From contig QXYP01000317.1 in assembly GCA_009886815.1 (NCBI GenBank), positions 9,914 through 20,175 of the forward strand: DNA of 10,262 nt. The letters are read 5' to 3'. Origin of the DNA: Halieaceae bacterium. GTDB lineage: Bacteria; Pseudomonadota; Gammaproteobacteria; Pseudomonadales; Halieaceae. Under the pieces are notes generated by a model, which had not been told where the DNA came from, did not search any database, and worked only from the letters and a program-made list of their open reading frames with translations. Shown here piece after piece: positions 1 through 6,521 of the stretch (position 1 is the first letter of the stretch; each line of letters begins with the position of its first letter). Position numbers and translations under genes: made by a program.

Positions 1-873
1 ACTGGCATAAGAGGTTACCAGGTGCTCGGTCTCATCCCATTCCCCAGCCATGAAAACACGGTCCCAAGGCACAAAAACGTCGGAGAAATGACAGACCGCT
101 GTACTCTGTCCGTACTGTGCGCTGAACTTAGCCGCAGCCTGGCCCGGACGCCCTGCTGGACGGGCGACCACGGTCAAACCCTTGGCGTCGATAGGAACAG
201 CACAGCAAACCGCAAAGTCCGTATCGCCCGCCACCATGGTCCGACAAGGCATGACCAACAGTTCGTGCATGTAGGGGCCGCCGGTGACAATCGCTTTCGT
301 GCCAGACAAAACAATGCCATCGGCTCGACGCTCACTGATATGCACATAAGCATCTGAATTAGACTGCGCATGAGGCCGCTTGCTGCGCTCTCCCTTAGCA
401 TCGGTCATGGCGACACCAAGGGTAAGATCCCGATCTTGAATATCGTGCAAATAATCGAGGAAGCGCCCGTGGTACTCACTACCAGCCTTCGCGTCGGCCA
501 TGCGCCAGGTAGACTGATAGATTGCGTTGAGCGCATCGTGGGTCAGGTAACGCTGGGCACATCCGCTTTCACGGCACAGAAGACGCACAGCCTCGAGTTT
601 GCTCAACAAATCTTCGGAGTGCCGGTTAATATGCAGCATGCGGTTAACGGTCTTGCCTGAGCTCGCTTGGTCAGCCAGCATGACCCCACCAAATTCGGGC
701 TTTTGAGCAAAATCGTAGGTGACGCCCACCGCACGAATTCCTGGCGCTAATCTTGGTTCATCCGCAACGCTCTCTATAAGATCACCATCGACATATACCG
801 TCGGCGAGTAACTCCGCAGGCTATCGCGGTACTCTTCGGCACTCATAATCTTTCCGCCTGACTTCATCAGCAT
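1..873 (-). CDS. HpaB / 4-hydroxybutyryl-CoA dehydratase-family flavoprotein (3' part cut off by window edge)
   Basis: The first 291 codons are visible and the gene runs off the left edge, so the C-terminal part is missing. The N-terminus (MSAEEYRDSLRSY at residues 10-22, then VTYDFAQKPEF at 51-61 and GKTVNRMLHINRHSEDLL at 73-90) fits the family that holds 4-hydroxyphenylacetate 3-monooxygenase (HpaB) and 4-hydroxybutyryl-CoA dehydratase (AbfD); the overall wording is closest to AbfD as I remember it. At 105-109 it reads CAQRY: Cys105 matches the first cluster cysteine of AbfD, but the second (Cys103 in AbfD) is Tyr109, as in HpaB. The flavin-side TGG stretch (197-199) is present. The remaining AbfD cluster ligands would lie beyond the edge. 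The ATG at 873 has a GAGGAG site six bases upstream and overlaps the stop of the PrpD-family gene by 7 nt, so translation is probably coupled. The family assignment is firm; the reaction (hydroxylation or dehydration) is not known. Confidence 0.85.
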   Translation of the reverse strand, partial: MLMKSGGKIMSAEEYRDSLRSYSPTVYVDGDLIESVADEPRLAPGIRAVGVTYDFAQKPEFGGVMLADQASSGKTVNRMLHINRHSEDLLSKLEAVRLLCRESGCAQRYLTHDALNAIYQSTWRMADAKAGSEYHGRFLDYLHDIQDRDLTLGVAMTDAKGERSKRPHAQSNSDAYVHISERRADGIVLSGTKAIVTGGPYMHELLVMPCRTMVAGDTDFAVCCAVPIDAKGLTVVARPAGRPGQAAAKFSAQYGQSTAVCHFSDVFVPWDRVFMAGEWDETEHLVTSYAS

Positions 874-2321
874 GTTGCACTCCTCGATACTGCTTTGTTG
901 CGATCCGCAATCGAAATCGGATCACCCAGCCCTTTAAGGGCGTCTAAAAGCGCCGAACAATCATCTTGCTTGTCGACGTCCATAATAGCTTCCCAAACTG
1001 CTTCTGTACGCGCTTCAGAAAGCACCAAACGGCAGTTTTGAACAAACTTGGTCTTCACATCATCCACACTTAATAAGCGACCTTCTGCACCCCGATTAAC
1101 CGTATCGAAATGCTCATAGACCGTGCCATCGCGCATCTTGATACTAACGCCACCGGAAAAGGTCTTTGGGTAGTTAGAGCGATCGTCGTGTACGCAATGG
1201 ATACGCGGGGTTAGTGCAAGAATAGCTTCATCAGTTCGGCTTTCTAGTTCAAGCTCACGAAGCCCTAACTGGCCACGAACCAAGGCGGTAGCGACCGCAT
1301 AGGCGACACTGAACTTAGCCTCATATTCACTTTCGGGCCGCTGTTTACGCGCTACGGGTTCAACGACCACCGCAAATTGACGCTCATGTAACCCAATCGT
1401 TATTGACTCAATTTGGTCTGAACGCAGCCCGTGCTTAGCACGCAAATATAACGCGGCGTCTACCGGGGCATGGTTGAAGTGGCAGATCGGGTAAGGCTTT
1501 ATAGCCACAGAATTCATCGCAAGATCTTGATAGGCCCTCGACCAGTCAACGTTGTTCACGTTATCGGCATTTTGCGTAAACAGTGCATAAAACCCATAGC
1601 GTCCTGCATAGGCCTCGGGTGGCGCCTCAAATCCCGCTAGAGCCAACTTGGCCGCCGCCAGCGCCGATTGTGCGGCCCACCCCGGATGTAACCTTTTAGT
1701 CCAAGTACCCGTATCGAGGAAGGCCATACTTCCCCCGGCCATACTCAGGGCAATTCCCTGAGCGCGTATGGCTTCTTCGACGGTGCCACCCAACAAACGC
1801 ACTGCAGCAACCGTTGCTCCAAAAATACCCACAACACCCGTTGGATGAAATCCAAGCTGCTGGAATGTGCCACCCGCTGCGCTGCCCAATCGTGCATCGA
1901 CCTCGGTAGCGATAATGCACGCCAGCAACAAGTCTGTGCCCGAGACCGACCTTTCCGACGCTAACGCTAGCGCTGTTGGCAGCGCACTAGCCGAACAATG
2001 TACAACCGAAGCCAAATGGGTATCGTCAAAATCAAGGCCATGAATCAGGGTGCCGTTTAAGAGCGCTGCGTCTCGAGGGGCCAAAGTATCTTGCAACCCG
2101 ATCACAACGCCGGCGCCGGGGCTGGCCAAGGTACGAACCCCGGCCACCGTTCGCTCGGCAAAATCATAATAGTGCGACGCAAACCCTATGCCGATGGCAT
2201 CCGCAAGACAGCTCTTGGTATACGTCAGTGCTTCCGGTGCAATGTCTGCCACCTTCAGAGCCAAGGAGGACACGGCGATGCGCCGCGTCAACGAATCTTG
2301 ATGGGTTGTTGTATTAGTCAC
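867..2321 (-). CDS. MmgE/PrpD-family protein (2-methylcitrate dehydratase / cis-aconitate decarboxylase superfamily)
   Basis: A full-length (484 aa) member of the MmgE/PrpD family, whose known enzymes handle tricarboxylates or branched dicarboxylates: PrpD dehydrates 2-methylcitrate, and fungal and mammalian CAD/IRG1 decarboxylate cis-aconitate to itaconate. Family landmarks are all present: NGTLIHGLDFDDTH, a following VVH, the GFHPTGVVG loop, TKRLHPGWAAQSA, and VAIKPYPICHFNHAP. These carry the Asp, His and Lys positions that line the active site in this fold. The start is a GTG at 2321 with a strong AAGGAGG site (2326-2332) only four bases upstream. It has its own TATAAT promoter with an overlapping 14-bp palindrome just upstream, although the CitE-like gene ends only 44 nt before it. 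The HpaB-family gene starts inside its last codons. Its substrate cannot be read from sequence; similar family members sit in Pseudomonas itaconate clusters without a settled role. Confidence 0.9.
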   Translation of the reverse strand: MTNTTTHQDSLTRRIAVSSLALKVADIAPEALTYTKSCLADAIGIGFASHYYDFAERTVAGVRTLASPGAGVVIGLQDTLAPRDAALLNGTLIHGLDFDDTHLASVVHCSASALPTALALASERSVSGTDLLLACIIATEVDARLGSAAGGTFQQLGFHPTGVVGIFGATVAAVRLLGGTVEEAIRAQGIALSMAGGSMAFLDTGTWTKRLHPGWAAQSALAAAKLALAGFEAPPEAYAGRYGFYALFTQNADNVNNVDWSRAYQDLAMNSVAIKPYPICHFNHAPVDAALYLRAKHGLRSDQIESITIGLHERQFAVVVEPVARKQRPESEYEAKFSVAYAVATALVRGQLGLRELELESRTDEAILALTPRIHCVHDDRSNYPKTFSGGVSIKMRDGTVYEHFDTVNRGAEGRLLSVDDVKTKFVQNCRLVLSEARTEAVWEAIMDVDKQDDCSALLDALKGLGDPISIADRNKAVSRSATC

Positions 2322-2333
2322 TGCGCCTCCTTA

Positions 2334-2347
2334 AATGTCCGGACATT
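2334..2347. promoter_or_regulatory. Perfect 14-bp palindromic operator, likely for the GntR regulator
   Basis: AATGTCCGGACATT is an exact inverted repeat. Its core GTCCGGAC fits the general GT...AC half-site arrangement of GntR-family operators. It overlaps the last three bases of the TATAAT box and spans the expected transcription start of the PrpD-family gene, a classic repressor position. A near-copy lies at 4071-4084 in the same register at the GntR gene's own promoter, which supports the assignment. Confidence 0.75.
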
Positions 2348-2350
2348 ATA
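2345..2350 (-). promoter_or_regulatory. Consensus -10 box (TATAAT) for the PrpD-family gene
   Basis: Read on the minus strand this is a perfect TATAAT. The -35 region is weak (TTTCTT at 17-nt spacing, overlapping the stop of the CitE-like gene). Transcription would start near 2338, inside the palindrome, leaving a leader of about 17 nt that contains the AAGGAGG ribosome-binding site. The weak -35 means a positive factor or readthrough from the upstream genes may also matter. Confidence 0.6.
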
Positions 2351-2365
2351 GGTGACGCCGGCGGC

Positions 2366-3262
2366 TTAAGAAACCTCTCGCTGCTCCAGCAAGGCTGCGA
2401 GGGCAAGAATTCGCTGGCTTTTGTAGACGATAGGATAGTCAATAAAGTAGCCATCGAGCTGAATCGACGCTGAACCGCTTGCTTCAGCCGCCTCAAATGC
2501 CGCTACCACCGCTTTGGCGTGAGCGATTTCCTCAGGTGAGGGTGAGAAGATTGCGTTTGTTAGCGGGATTTGACTGGGGTGGATGCACAGTTTTCCCCCA
2601 AAACCAAACTTGCGACCACGCTGTGCAGACGCGACAAAGCGCGCGTCATCTTTTATCTGAAGTACCACGGTATCGATCGGCGGCTGCAGCCCGCCCAGGC
2701 GAGAAGCATGGGACAAGCGCGCTCGCGCATAGGCCAAAACGTCTTCATCTGCGCTCCACTCGTAATCGAGGTCTAGGGTGTAATCACCCCCGCCAAAAGC
2801 GAGGCGGCGTATTCTGGAGCCTGCGGTTGCTATCTCTGCCGCGGTTTCAACACCTCGTGCCGTTTCAATAATCGGCAAAATATCGAGGCCGCCCACTTCG
2901 AGGCCTGCTTGGGCTTCTGCCTCGGCAATAGCGGCCTCCACCTCAAGTAGGGCCGCCGCTGATTCCACCTTGGGTACCACGACACCATCAAGCCAGGCGC
3001 CCACAGTCGCTACTATATCGCTACGCCAGTACTCGGTATCAATGCTATTAATCCGCACGTAATGCAGACAGTCGCGTTGAGCCGCAGAAAATGCCGCCAC
3101 AACATCGTCGCGAGCAGCTACTTTTCCAGCCACTGCAACGGCATCCTCCAAGTCTAATATGACCGCATCGGCACCTATCTGAAAAACCTTTTCAACCCTG
3201 CGAGGATGATTTGCCGGGGTAAACATAAAACTGCGAATAGCAGCCAATTCTCTTTGGGACAT
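2366..3262 (-). CDS. HpcH/HpaI-family CoA-ester lyase (CitE-like; citramalyl-CoA or malyl-CoA lyase type)
   Basis: A 298-aa TIM-barrel lyase of the CitE/HpcH family, which cleaves or forms C-C bonds in 3-hydroxyacyl-CoA esters such as citramalyl-CoA (to acetyl-CoA and pyruvate) or malyl-CoA. Landmarks: RSFMFTPANHPRRVEK at 10-25 (CoA/nucleotide end), DAVILDLEDAV at 32-42, the substrate arginine in YVRIN (Arg70), and the two Mg2+ ligands, Glu133 in IIETARG and Asp160 in FGGGDYTLDL. GKLCIHPSQI (223-232) is the typical C-terminal signature. Length is normal for stand-alone members and no CitE acyl-carrier partner genes are near, so this is not citrate lyase. The start ATG lies 2 nt past the stop of the GntR gene, so the two are probably translated together. 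With the divergent MaoC hydratase it would make a hydration-then-cleavage pair like Ich/Ccl of itaconate catabolism; that substrate is inferred. Confidence 0.9.
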   Translation of the reverse strand: MSQRELAAIRSFMFTPANHPRRVEKVFQIGADAVILDLEDAVAVAGKVAARDDVVAAFSAAQRDCLHYVRINSIDTEYWRSDIVATVGAWLDGVVVPKVESAAALLEVEAAIAEAEAQAGLEVGGLDILPIIETARGVETAAEIATAGSRIRRLAFGGGDYTLDLDYEWSADEDVLAYARARLSHASRLGGLQPPIDTVVLQIKDDARFVASAQRGRKFGFGGKLCIHPSQIPLTNAIFSPSPEEIAHAKAVVAAFEAAEASGSASIQLDGYFIDYPIVYKSQRILALAALLEQREVS

Positions 3263-3264
3263 AC

Positions 3265-4047
3265 CTATTTACTCCAGGACCAGTGTTCAGCAGCTTGCCA
3301 ACCGCGATTAAATTCTAATGAGTAGCTGAAACTCTCTGCCGGATGCTCGGTCACTGAAACTTCGAACAAGCGATTACCATTACCGCAATACCGCCTATAC
3401 AACACCAAAGAGGGCGTGCCCTCATCGACCTCAAGCGCTTTCGCGCGGCTGCCTACAAGGCTACCCGCACAAATCTCTACACTGATGCGCTGCACAGTCT
3501 CGCCGAAAGTCTCAGCAATCTGTTCGTAAACCGGACGTGTGGTTCGGCCAAGTTGCTGGGCAATCGAGGCATAATCTGGGAGTACATAAATGTCTGTCCA
3601 ACAAAACGGACTGCCGTCGTGTAGGGTTCTTAGGCCTGCGATACGCGCCCAATTTTCGTCGACCCCTTCGCCAATTTTCACTGGCCAATGATCGCCGTCC
3701 CCAACATGCCCTTCCGCGAGCACACGGAATGCGCTGTTCTCGGGATACGTGAACAGTTCTTTGGGGTCACGCACTGCTTGCACAAAAGCGGGTCTTGCCT
3801 CGGTAGAAATCACCAAAGTACCGCGACCACGCTGGCGCTTTACAATACCCATATCTTCCAGAACACGAAGCGCCTCTCGAACAGTATGACGACTACTACC
3901 AAAACGCTCTATTAGCTCGAGTTCTCCGGGCAATAGTGTGCCAACAGGAAAGAGTCCGTCTCTGATTCCAGACAGCAGGGCATTGGAAATTTGCCGATAC
4001 AGCGGAAGCTCTTTTTTTGTTTTTACGTTTAATGGATTGGGCGACAT
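3265..4047 (-). CDS. GntR-family transcriptional regulator, HutC subfamily (winged helix + UTRA domain)
   Basis: The N-terminal winged helix is clear: LPLYRQISNALLSGIRDG, then PGELELIERFGSSRHTVREALRVLEDMGIVKRQRGRGT. The remaining ~170 residues match the UTRA ligand-binding domain by layout (ending FEVSVTEHPAESFSYSLEFNR), which puts it in the HutC branch; such proteins usually repress catabolic genes and release DNA on binding a pathway metabolite. An ATG at 4083 would add 12 residues, but it lies inside the predicted -10 box and palindrome, so I choose the ATG at 4047, giving 260 aa and a leader of about 28 nt. Neither start has a convincing ribosome-binding site. The gene heads the minus-strand set and is followed after 2 nt by the CoA-ester lyase. 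Two palindromes in the window are its likely operators. Confidence 0.88.
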   Translation of the reverse strand: MSPNPLNVKTKKELPLYRQISNALLSGIRDGLFPVGTLLPGELELIERFGSSRHTVREALRVLEDMGIVKRQRGRGTLVISTEARPAFVQAVRDPKELFTYPENSAFRVLAEGHVGDGDHWPVKIGEGVDENWARIAGLRTLHDGSPFCWTDIYVLPDYASIAQQLGRTTRPVYEQIAETFGETVQRISVEICAGSLVGSRAKALEVDEGTPSLVLYRRYCGNGNRLFEVSVTEHPAESFSYSLEFNRGWQAAEHWSWSK

Positions 4048-4070
4048 GCCGAATCTTGCTACTCTGGGGA

Positions 4071-4084
4071 AATGTCCGAACATT
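4071..4084. promoter_or_regulatory. Second copy of the 14-bp palindromic operator, at the GntR gene
   Basis: AATGTCCGAACATT matches the perfect palindrome at 2334-2347 in 13 of 14 positions. The outer arms AATGT/ACATT are intact; the single change leaves two central positions unpaired. On the minus strand it follows TAAAAT just as the other copy follows TATAAT. It also lies about 90 nt upstream of the divergent MaoC gene, so one bound repressor could affect both directions. Confidence 0.72.
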
Positions 4085-4087
4085 TTA
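4082..4087 (-). promoter_or_regulatory. -10 box (TAAAAT) for the GntR gene
   Basis: Five of six bases match the consensus, and its position relative to the palindrome is identical to the promoter of the PrpD-family gene. The -35 candidate at 17-nt spacing (CCCACA, 4105-4110) is weak. Transcription starting near 4075 would exclude the ATG at 4083 from the transcript. Confidence 0.5.
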
Positions 4088-4169
4088 ACGAGTTTTTCAT
4101 GTGCTGTGGGGCCGAAGTACCCGCAAACCCCAAAAAGATCGTAAAACAGCTTAGAAGGAGCCCATTGAG
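4088..4169. promoter_or_regulatory. Divergent intergenic region between the GntR and MaoC genes
   Basis: This short gap must carry the plus-strand promoter for the hydratase/dehydrogenase pair, but I find no convincing -35/-10 pair on the plus strand; a TTGCTA at 4056-4061 with AACATT at 4079-4084 (17-nt spacing, inside the operator) is a weak candidate. A strong AGAAGGAG ribosome-binding site sits at 4153-4160, nine bases before the GTG at 4170. Confidence 0.45.
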
Positions 4170-4652
4170 GTGAGTGATCAATCAGTAATGGACCGTTATG
4201 CCGCCATGCCGGGGCGGTATTTTGATGATTTTAAAGAGGGCGATATCTATCATCATCTCCCGGGTCGAACCATATCCCAGCAAGATAATGCCTGGTTTAC
4301 TTTGCTAACAATGAATACCCATCCTCTGCATTTCGACGAGGAATACGCCGCTGCTACCGAATTTGGAAAACCTTTAGTTGCCAGCCCCCTGACGGTGGCT
4401 ATTGTGGTCGGCATGAGTGTCTCTGATGTCAGCGCCAAGGCTATTGCGAATCTAGGCTGGAAAGACATCAAGCTGACCAAGCCTGTATTCCCCGGGGATA
4501 CCCTCTATGCCAACACCGAAGTACTGGGGAAACGCGAGTCCAAGTCTCGACCCAACGCTGGCATCGTTACGGTACTGACACGCGGTATTAATCAGCATGA
4601 CGTGGAAGTATGTGTCTTCGAACGTCAGATGCTCGTACCCAAAAAGCCTTAA
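4170..4652 (+). CDS. MaoC-family enoyl-CoA hydratase (hot-dog fold), mesaconyl/itaconyl-CoA hydratase type
   Basis: A 160-aa single hot-dog domain. The hydratase signature is visible at 36-57: SQQDNAWFTLLTMNTHPLHFDE, in which Asp39 and His54 are the likely catalytic pair. It continues with AAATEFGKPLVASPL (61-74) and the CoA-side VFPGDTLYANTEVLGKRESKSRPNAGIVTVLTRG stretch. The wording around the signature resembles the MaoC enzymes that hydrate C5 dicarboxylyl-CoA esters (mesaconyl-CoA, itaconyl-CoA) rather than the PhaJ-type fatty-acid hydratases. The start is a GTG supported by AGAAGGAG nine bases upstream; an ATG six codons later has no comparable site. It is followed after 37 nt by the acyl-CoA dehydrogenase on the same strand and is divergent from the GntR-lyase operon. 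Exact substrate is inferred from context. Confidence 0.88.
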   Translation: MSDQSVMDRYAAMPGRYFDDFKEGDIYHHLPGRTISQQDNAWFTLLTMNTHPLHFDEEYAAATEFGKPLVASPLTVAIVVGMSVSDVSAKAIANLGWKDIKLTKPVFPGDTLYANTEVLGKRESKSRPNAGIVTVLTRGINQHDVEVCVFERQMLVPKKP

Positions 4653-4689
4653 AACCGCTGCCTAAATTATTGCCCCATTCGGAGTTAGC

Positions 4690-5838
4690 ATGACCACAGA
4701 ACACGAGACGGAACAGCAAATCCTTGCCACCATCGATAAGTGGGTTGAGAGGGAGTTAAGGCCTATAGCTCGAGAGTTTGATCAGGCCGATGAGTACCCC
4801 AGTGACTTAGTTGAACAAATGAAAGCGCTGGGTCTTTTTGGCGCCACCATTTCTGAACAGTATGGTGGTCTTGGGTTGAGTGCGACGACTTATGCCAAAA
4901 TTGTCTCCCGGATTTGTGAAGTGTGGATGGCACCCTCGGGCATTTTTAACTCGCATCTGATCATGGCCAACTGCGTAGAGCGTGGGGGCACAGAAGCGCA
5001 AAAGGAATATTTTTTACCGCGCTTTGCCTCAGGTGAATTAAGAGGCGGCATTGGCCTAACAGAACCCGACGCGGGCTCTGATCTACAAAGCATTCGACTG
5101 CAGGCTAAACGACAAGGTGACCATTACATTTTAAACGGCACGAAGACGTGGATCTCTAATGGCATCAACGGTAACTGCCTGGCAGTACTGACAAAGACCA
5201 ATTCCGATATAGAACCCAGGCATCGCGGTATGTCTCTATTTCTGTGTGAAAAAGGCGAAGGATTTACTGTCGGTAAGAAGCTCAAAAAGCTGGGTTATCG
5301 AGCTATCGACAGTGCCGAATTAATTTTCGACGATTTCCACGTCTCAGCTGACAATTTAATTGGGGGCGAAGAGGGTCGAGGCTTTCAACAGGTCGCTGGC
5401 GGACTGGAGCTGGGGCGCATTAACATTGCCGCCCGAGGCGCCGGCATGGCGAAAGGCGCTACTGATATGGCCTTACGTTATGCCATGGAGCGCAAAACCT
5501 TTGGCAAACCCATTGCTGAACATCAAGCCATTCAATTGAAGCTTGCAGAAATGTCGACCCGTGCGGCCGCGGCTGAATTGTTGGTGCGGCAAGCAGCCAA
5601 TAAATTCGACCAGGGTGAGCGCTGTGATCTTGAGGCGGGACAAGCTAAGTTCTTTGCCTCAGAATCAGCCGTGCAAAATAGCTTGGATGCTATGCGGGTC
5701 TTTGGCGGCTACAGCTACTCGCCCGAGTATGAAATCGAACGCTTCTACCGTGACGCCCCACTGCTTTGTATCGGGGAAGGCACCAACGAAATACAGCGTA
5801 TGATCATCGCCAAACAGATGGTTGCTAGAACCCAATAG
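4690..5838 (+). CDS. Acyl-CoA dehydrogenase (FAD-dependent)
   Basis: A complete 382-aa acyl-CoA dehydrogenase, which oxidises an acyl-CoA to the trans-2-enoyl-CoA and passes electrons to ETF. Domain order is standard: helical N-terminus, FAD/substrate segment GGIGLTEPDAGSDLQSIRLQAK and KTWISNG in the beta domain, then the C-terminal helical domain with RKTFGKPIAEHQAIQ and MRVFGGYSYSPEYEIERFYRDAPLLCIGEGTNEIQ. The catalytic base is Glu363 in the GEGTNEIQ motif, the position used in short- and medium-chain members. The ATG has GGAG five bases upstream. It probably supplies the enoyl-CoA substrate of the preceding MaoC hydratase; in a dicarboxylate pathway that could mean a methylsuccinyl-CoA or glutaryl-CoA-like substrate, but chain type is not readable here. 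Its stop lies 2 nt from the stop of the convergent nitroreductase-family gene. Confidence 0.93.
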   Translation: MTTEHETEQQILATIDKWVERELRPIAREFDQADEYPSDLVEQMKALGLFGATISEQYGGLGLSATTYAKIVSRICEVWMAPSGIFNSHLIMANCVERGGTEAQKEYFLPRFASGELRGGIGLTEPDAGSDLQSIRLQAKRQGDHYILNGTKTWISNGINGNCLAVLTKTNSDIEPRHRGMSLFLCEKGEGFTVGKKLKKLGYRAIDSAELIFDDFHVSADNLIGGEEGRGFQQVAGGLELGRINIAARGAGMAKGATDMALRYAMERKTFGKPIAEHQAIQLKLAEMSTRAAAAELLVRQAANKFDQGERCDLEAGQAKFFASESAVQNSLDAMRVFGGYSYSPEYEIERFYRDAPLLCIGEGTNEIQRMIIAKQMVARTQ

Positions 5839-5843
5839 CGCTA
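5836..5843. other. 8-bp palindrome TAGCGCTA holding both convergent stop codons
   Basis: The stop of the acyl-CoA dehydrogenase (TAG, plus) and the stop of the nitroreductase-family gene (TAG, minus) are the two halves of one palindrome. There is no stem-loop plus T-run here, so no intrinsic terminator separates the two convergent transcription units. Confidence 0.9.
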
Positions 5844-6512
5844 ATCACTCAGAAAAGTCGTGAACGCCTCAGCCTGCAAGCGCTCGGTGCGGTAATTGTT
5901 AACCACTGCCTCTGTTAGCGGATAACCCAGTGACATTCCACAGACGAGCATTTGTTCGTCTGGCGCGCCTAACAGGGGCATCACGGAATCGTAATAGGGA
6001 CAAAAAGCGGCCTGGGCGCAGGTTTCTAGCCCTGCGTCCCGAGCACTGAGCATAATGCTCTGAAGGAACATGCCGTAATCTAGCCAACTACCCAGTTCCA
6101 TATCGCGATCTATGGTAAAGAAAAGCCCCATAGGAGCGCCAAAAAACTCGTAGTTGGTCACGCGGTAGCCCTGAACTGCCGCTGTATCTGCCTTGTCGAT
6201 ACCTAACAGCCCATACAAGCCAAAACCCGTTTGTCGCCGCCGGCCAATATAAGGCTGCCGCCAATTTTGAGGGTAATAATGATACTCCGACTCGCCTTCG
6301 TCACCCGATAAATAACGTGCTGTGCACACCTCGGTAATTCGATGTTGCGCGGATCCCGTTACAACATAGACATGCCAAGGCTGAATATTAGAGCCCGAGG
6401 GCGCTCGGCCCGCTGTCGTCAGGATCGAAGTCACAACCGCGTCCGTCACTTCACGATTGGCATCGAAAGCTCGAATACTTTGACGGCCCTCAATGGCCTC
6501 GGAAACATTCAT
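5841..6512 (-). CDS. Nitroreductase-family FMN oxidoreductase
   Basis: A 223-aa protein of the nitroreductase superfamily (homodimeric, FMN-bound, NAD(P)H-dependent). The N-terminus carries the phosphate/FMN signature RQSIRAF (10-16) and the APSGSNIQPWHVYVVTG stretch (38-53); the C-terminal half has the CAQAAF and CGMSLGYP segments typical of the PnbA/NfsA-like branch. No signal peptide or membrane segment is seen. It begins 9 nt after the HMG-CoA-lyase-like gene with no good ribosome-binding site, so it is probably coupled to it. Natural substrates of this family vary widely (quinones, enones, flavins, nitroaromatics). A role as flavin reductase for the HpaB-family protein is possible but only a guess from proximity. 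Confidence 0.88.
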   Translation of the reverse strand: MNVSEAIEGRQSIRAFDANREVTDAVVTSILTTAGRAPSGSNIQPWHVYVVTGSAQHRITEVCTARYLSGDEGESEYHYYPQNWRQPYIGRRRQTGFGLYGLLGIDKADTAAVQGYRVTNYEFFGAPMGLFFTIDRDMELGSWLDYGMFLQSIMLSARDAGLETCAQAAFCPYYDSVMPLLGAPDEQMLVCGMSLGYPLTEAVVNNYRTERLQAEAFTTFLSD

Positions 6513-6521
6513 GGGACCGCG

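Noticed and set aside
22..660. Plus-strand open frames opposite the HpaB-family gene
   Set aside because: They have no family resemblance and lie fully antisense to a clearly conserved minus-strand protein that reads through the left edge.
1..873. Naming the left-edge gene abfD (4-hydroxybutyryl-CoA dehydratase)
   Set aside because: The second cluster cysteine is a tyrosine and the remaining ligands are outside the window, so a specific name is not supported.
867..2321. Calling the MmgE/PrpD gene prpD
   Set aside because: No methylcitrate-cycle partner genes are present and the family covers several reactions.
2366..3262. Citrate lyase beta subunit (citE)
   Set aside because: No citrate lyase alpha or gamma subunit genes accompany it; stand-alone CitE-like lyases usually act on CoA esters.
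4056..4084. Plus-strand promoter TTGCTA-17-AACATT for the MaoC gene
   Set aside because: The -10 match is only three of six; kept as a mention in the intergenic entry, not as a feature.
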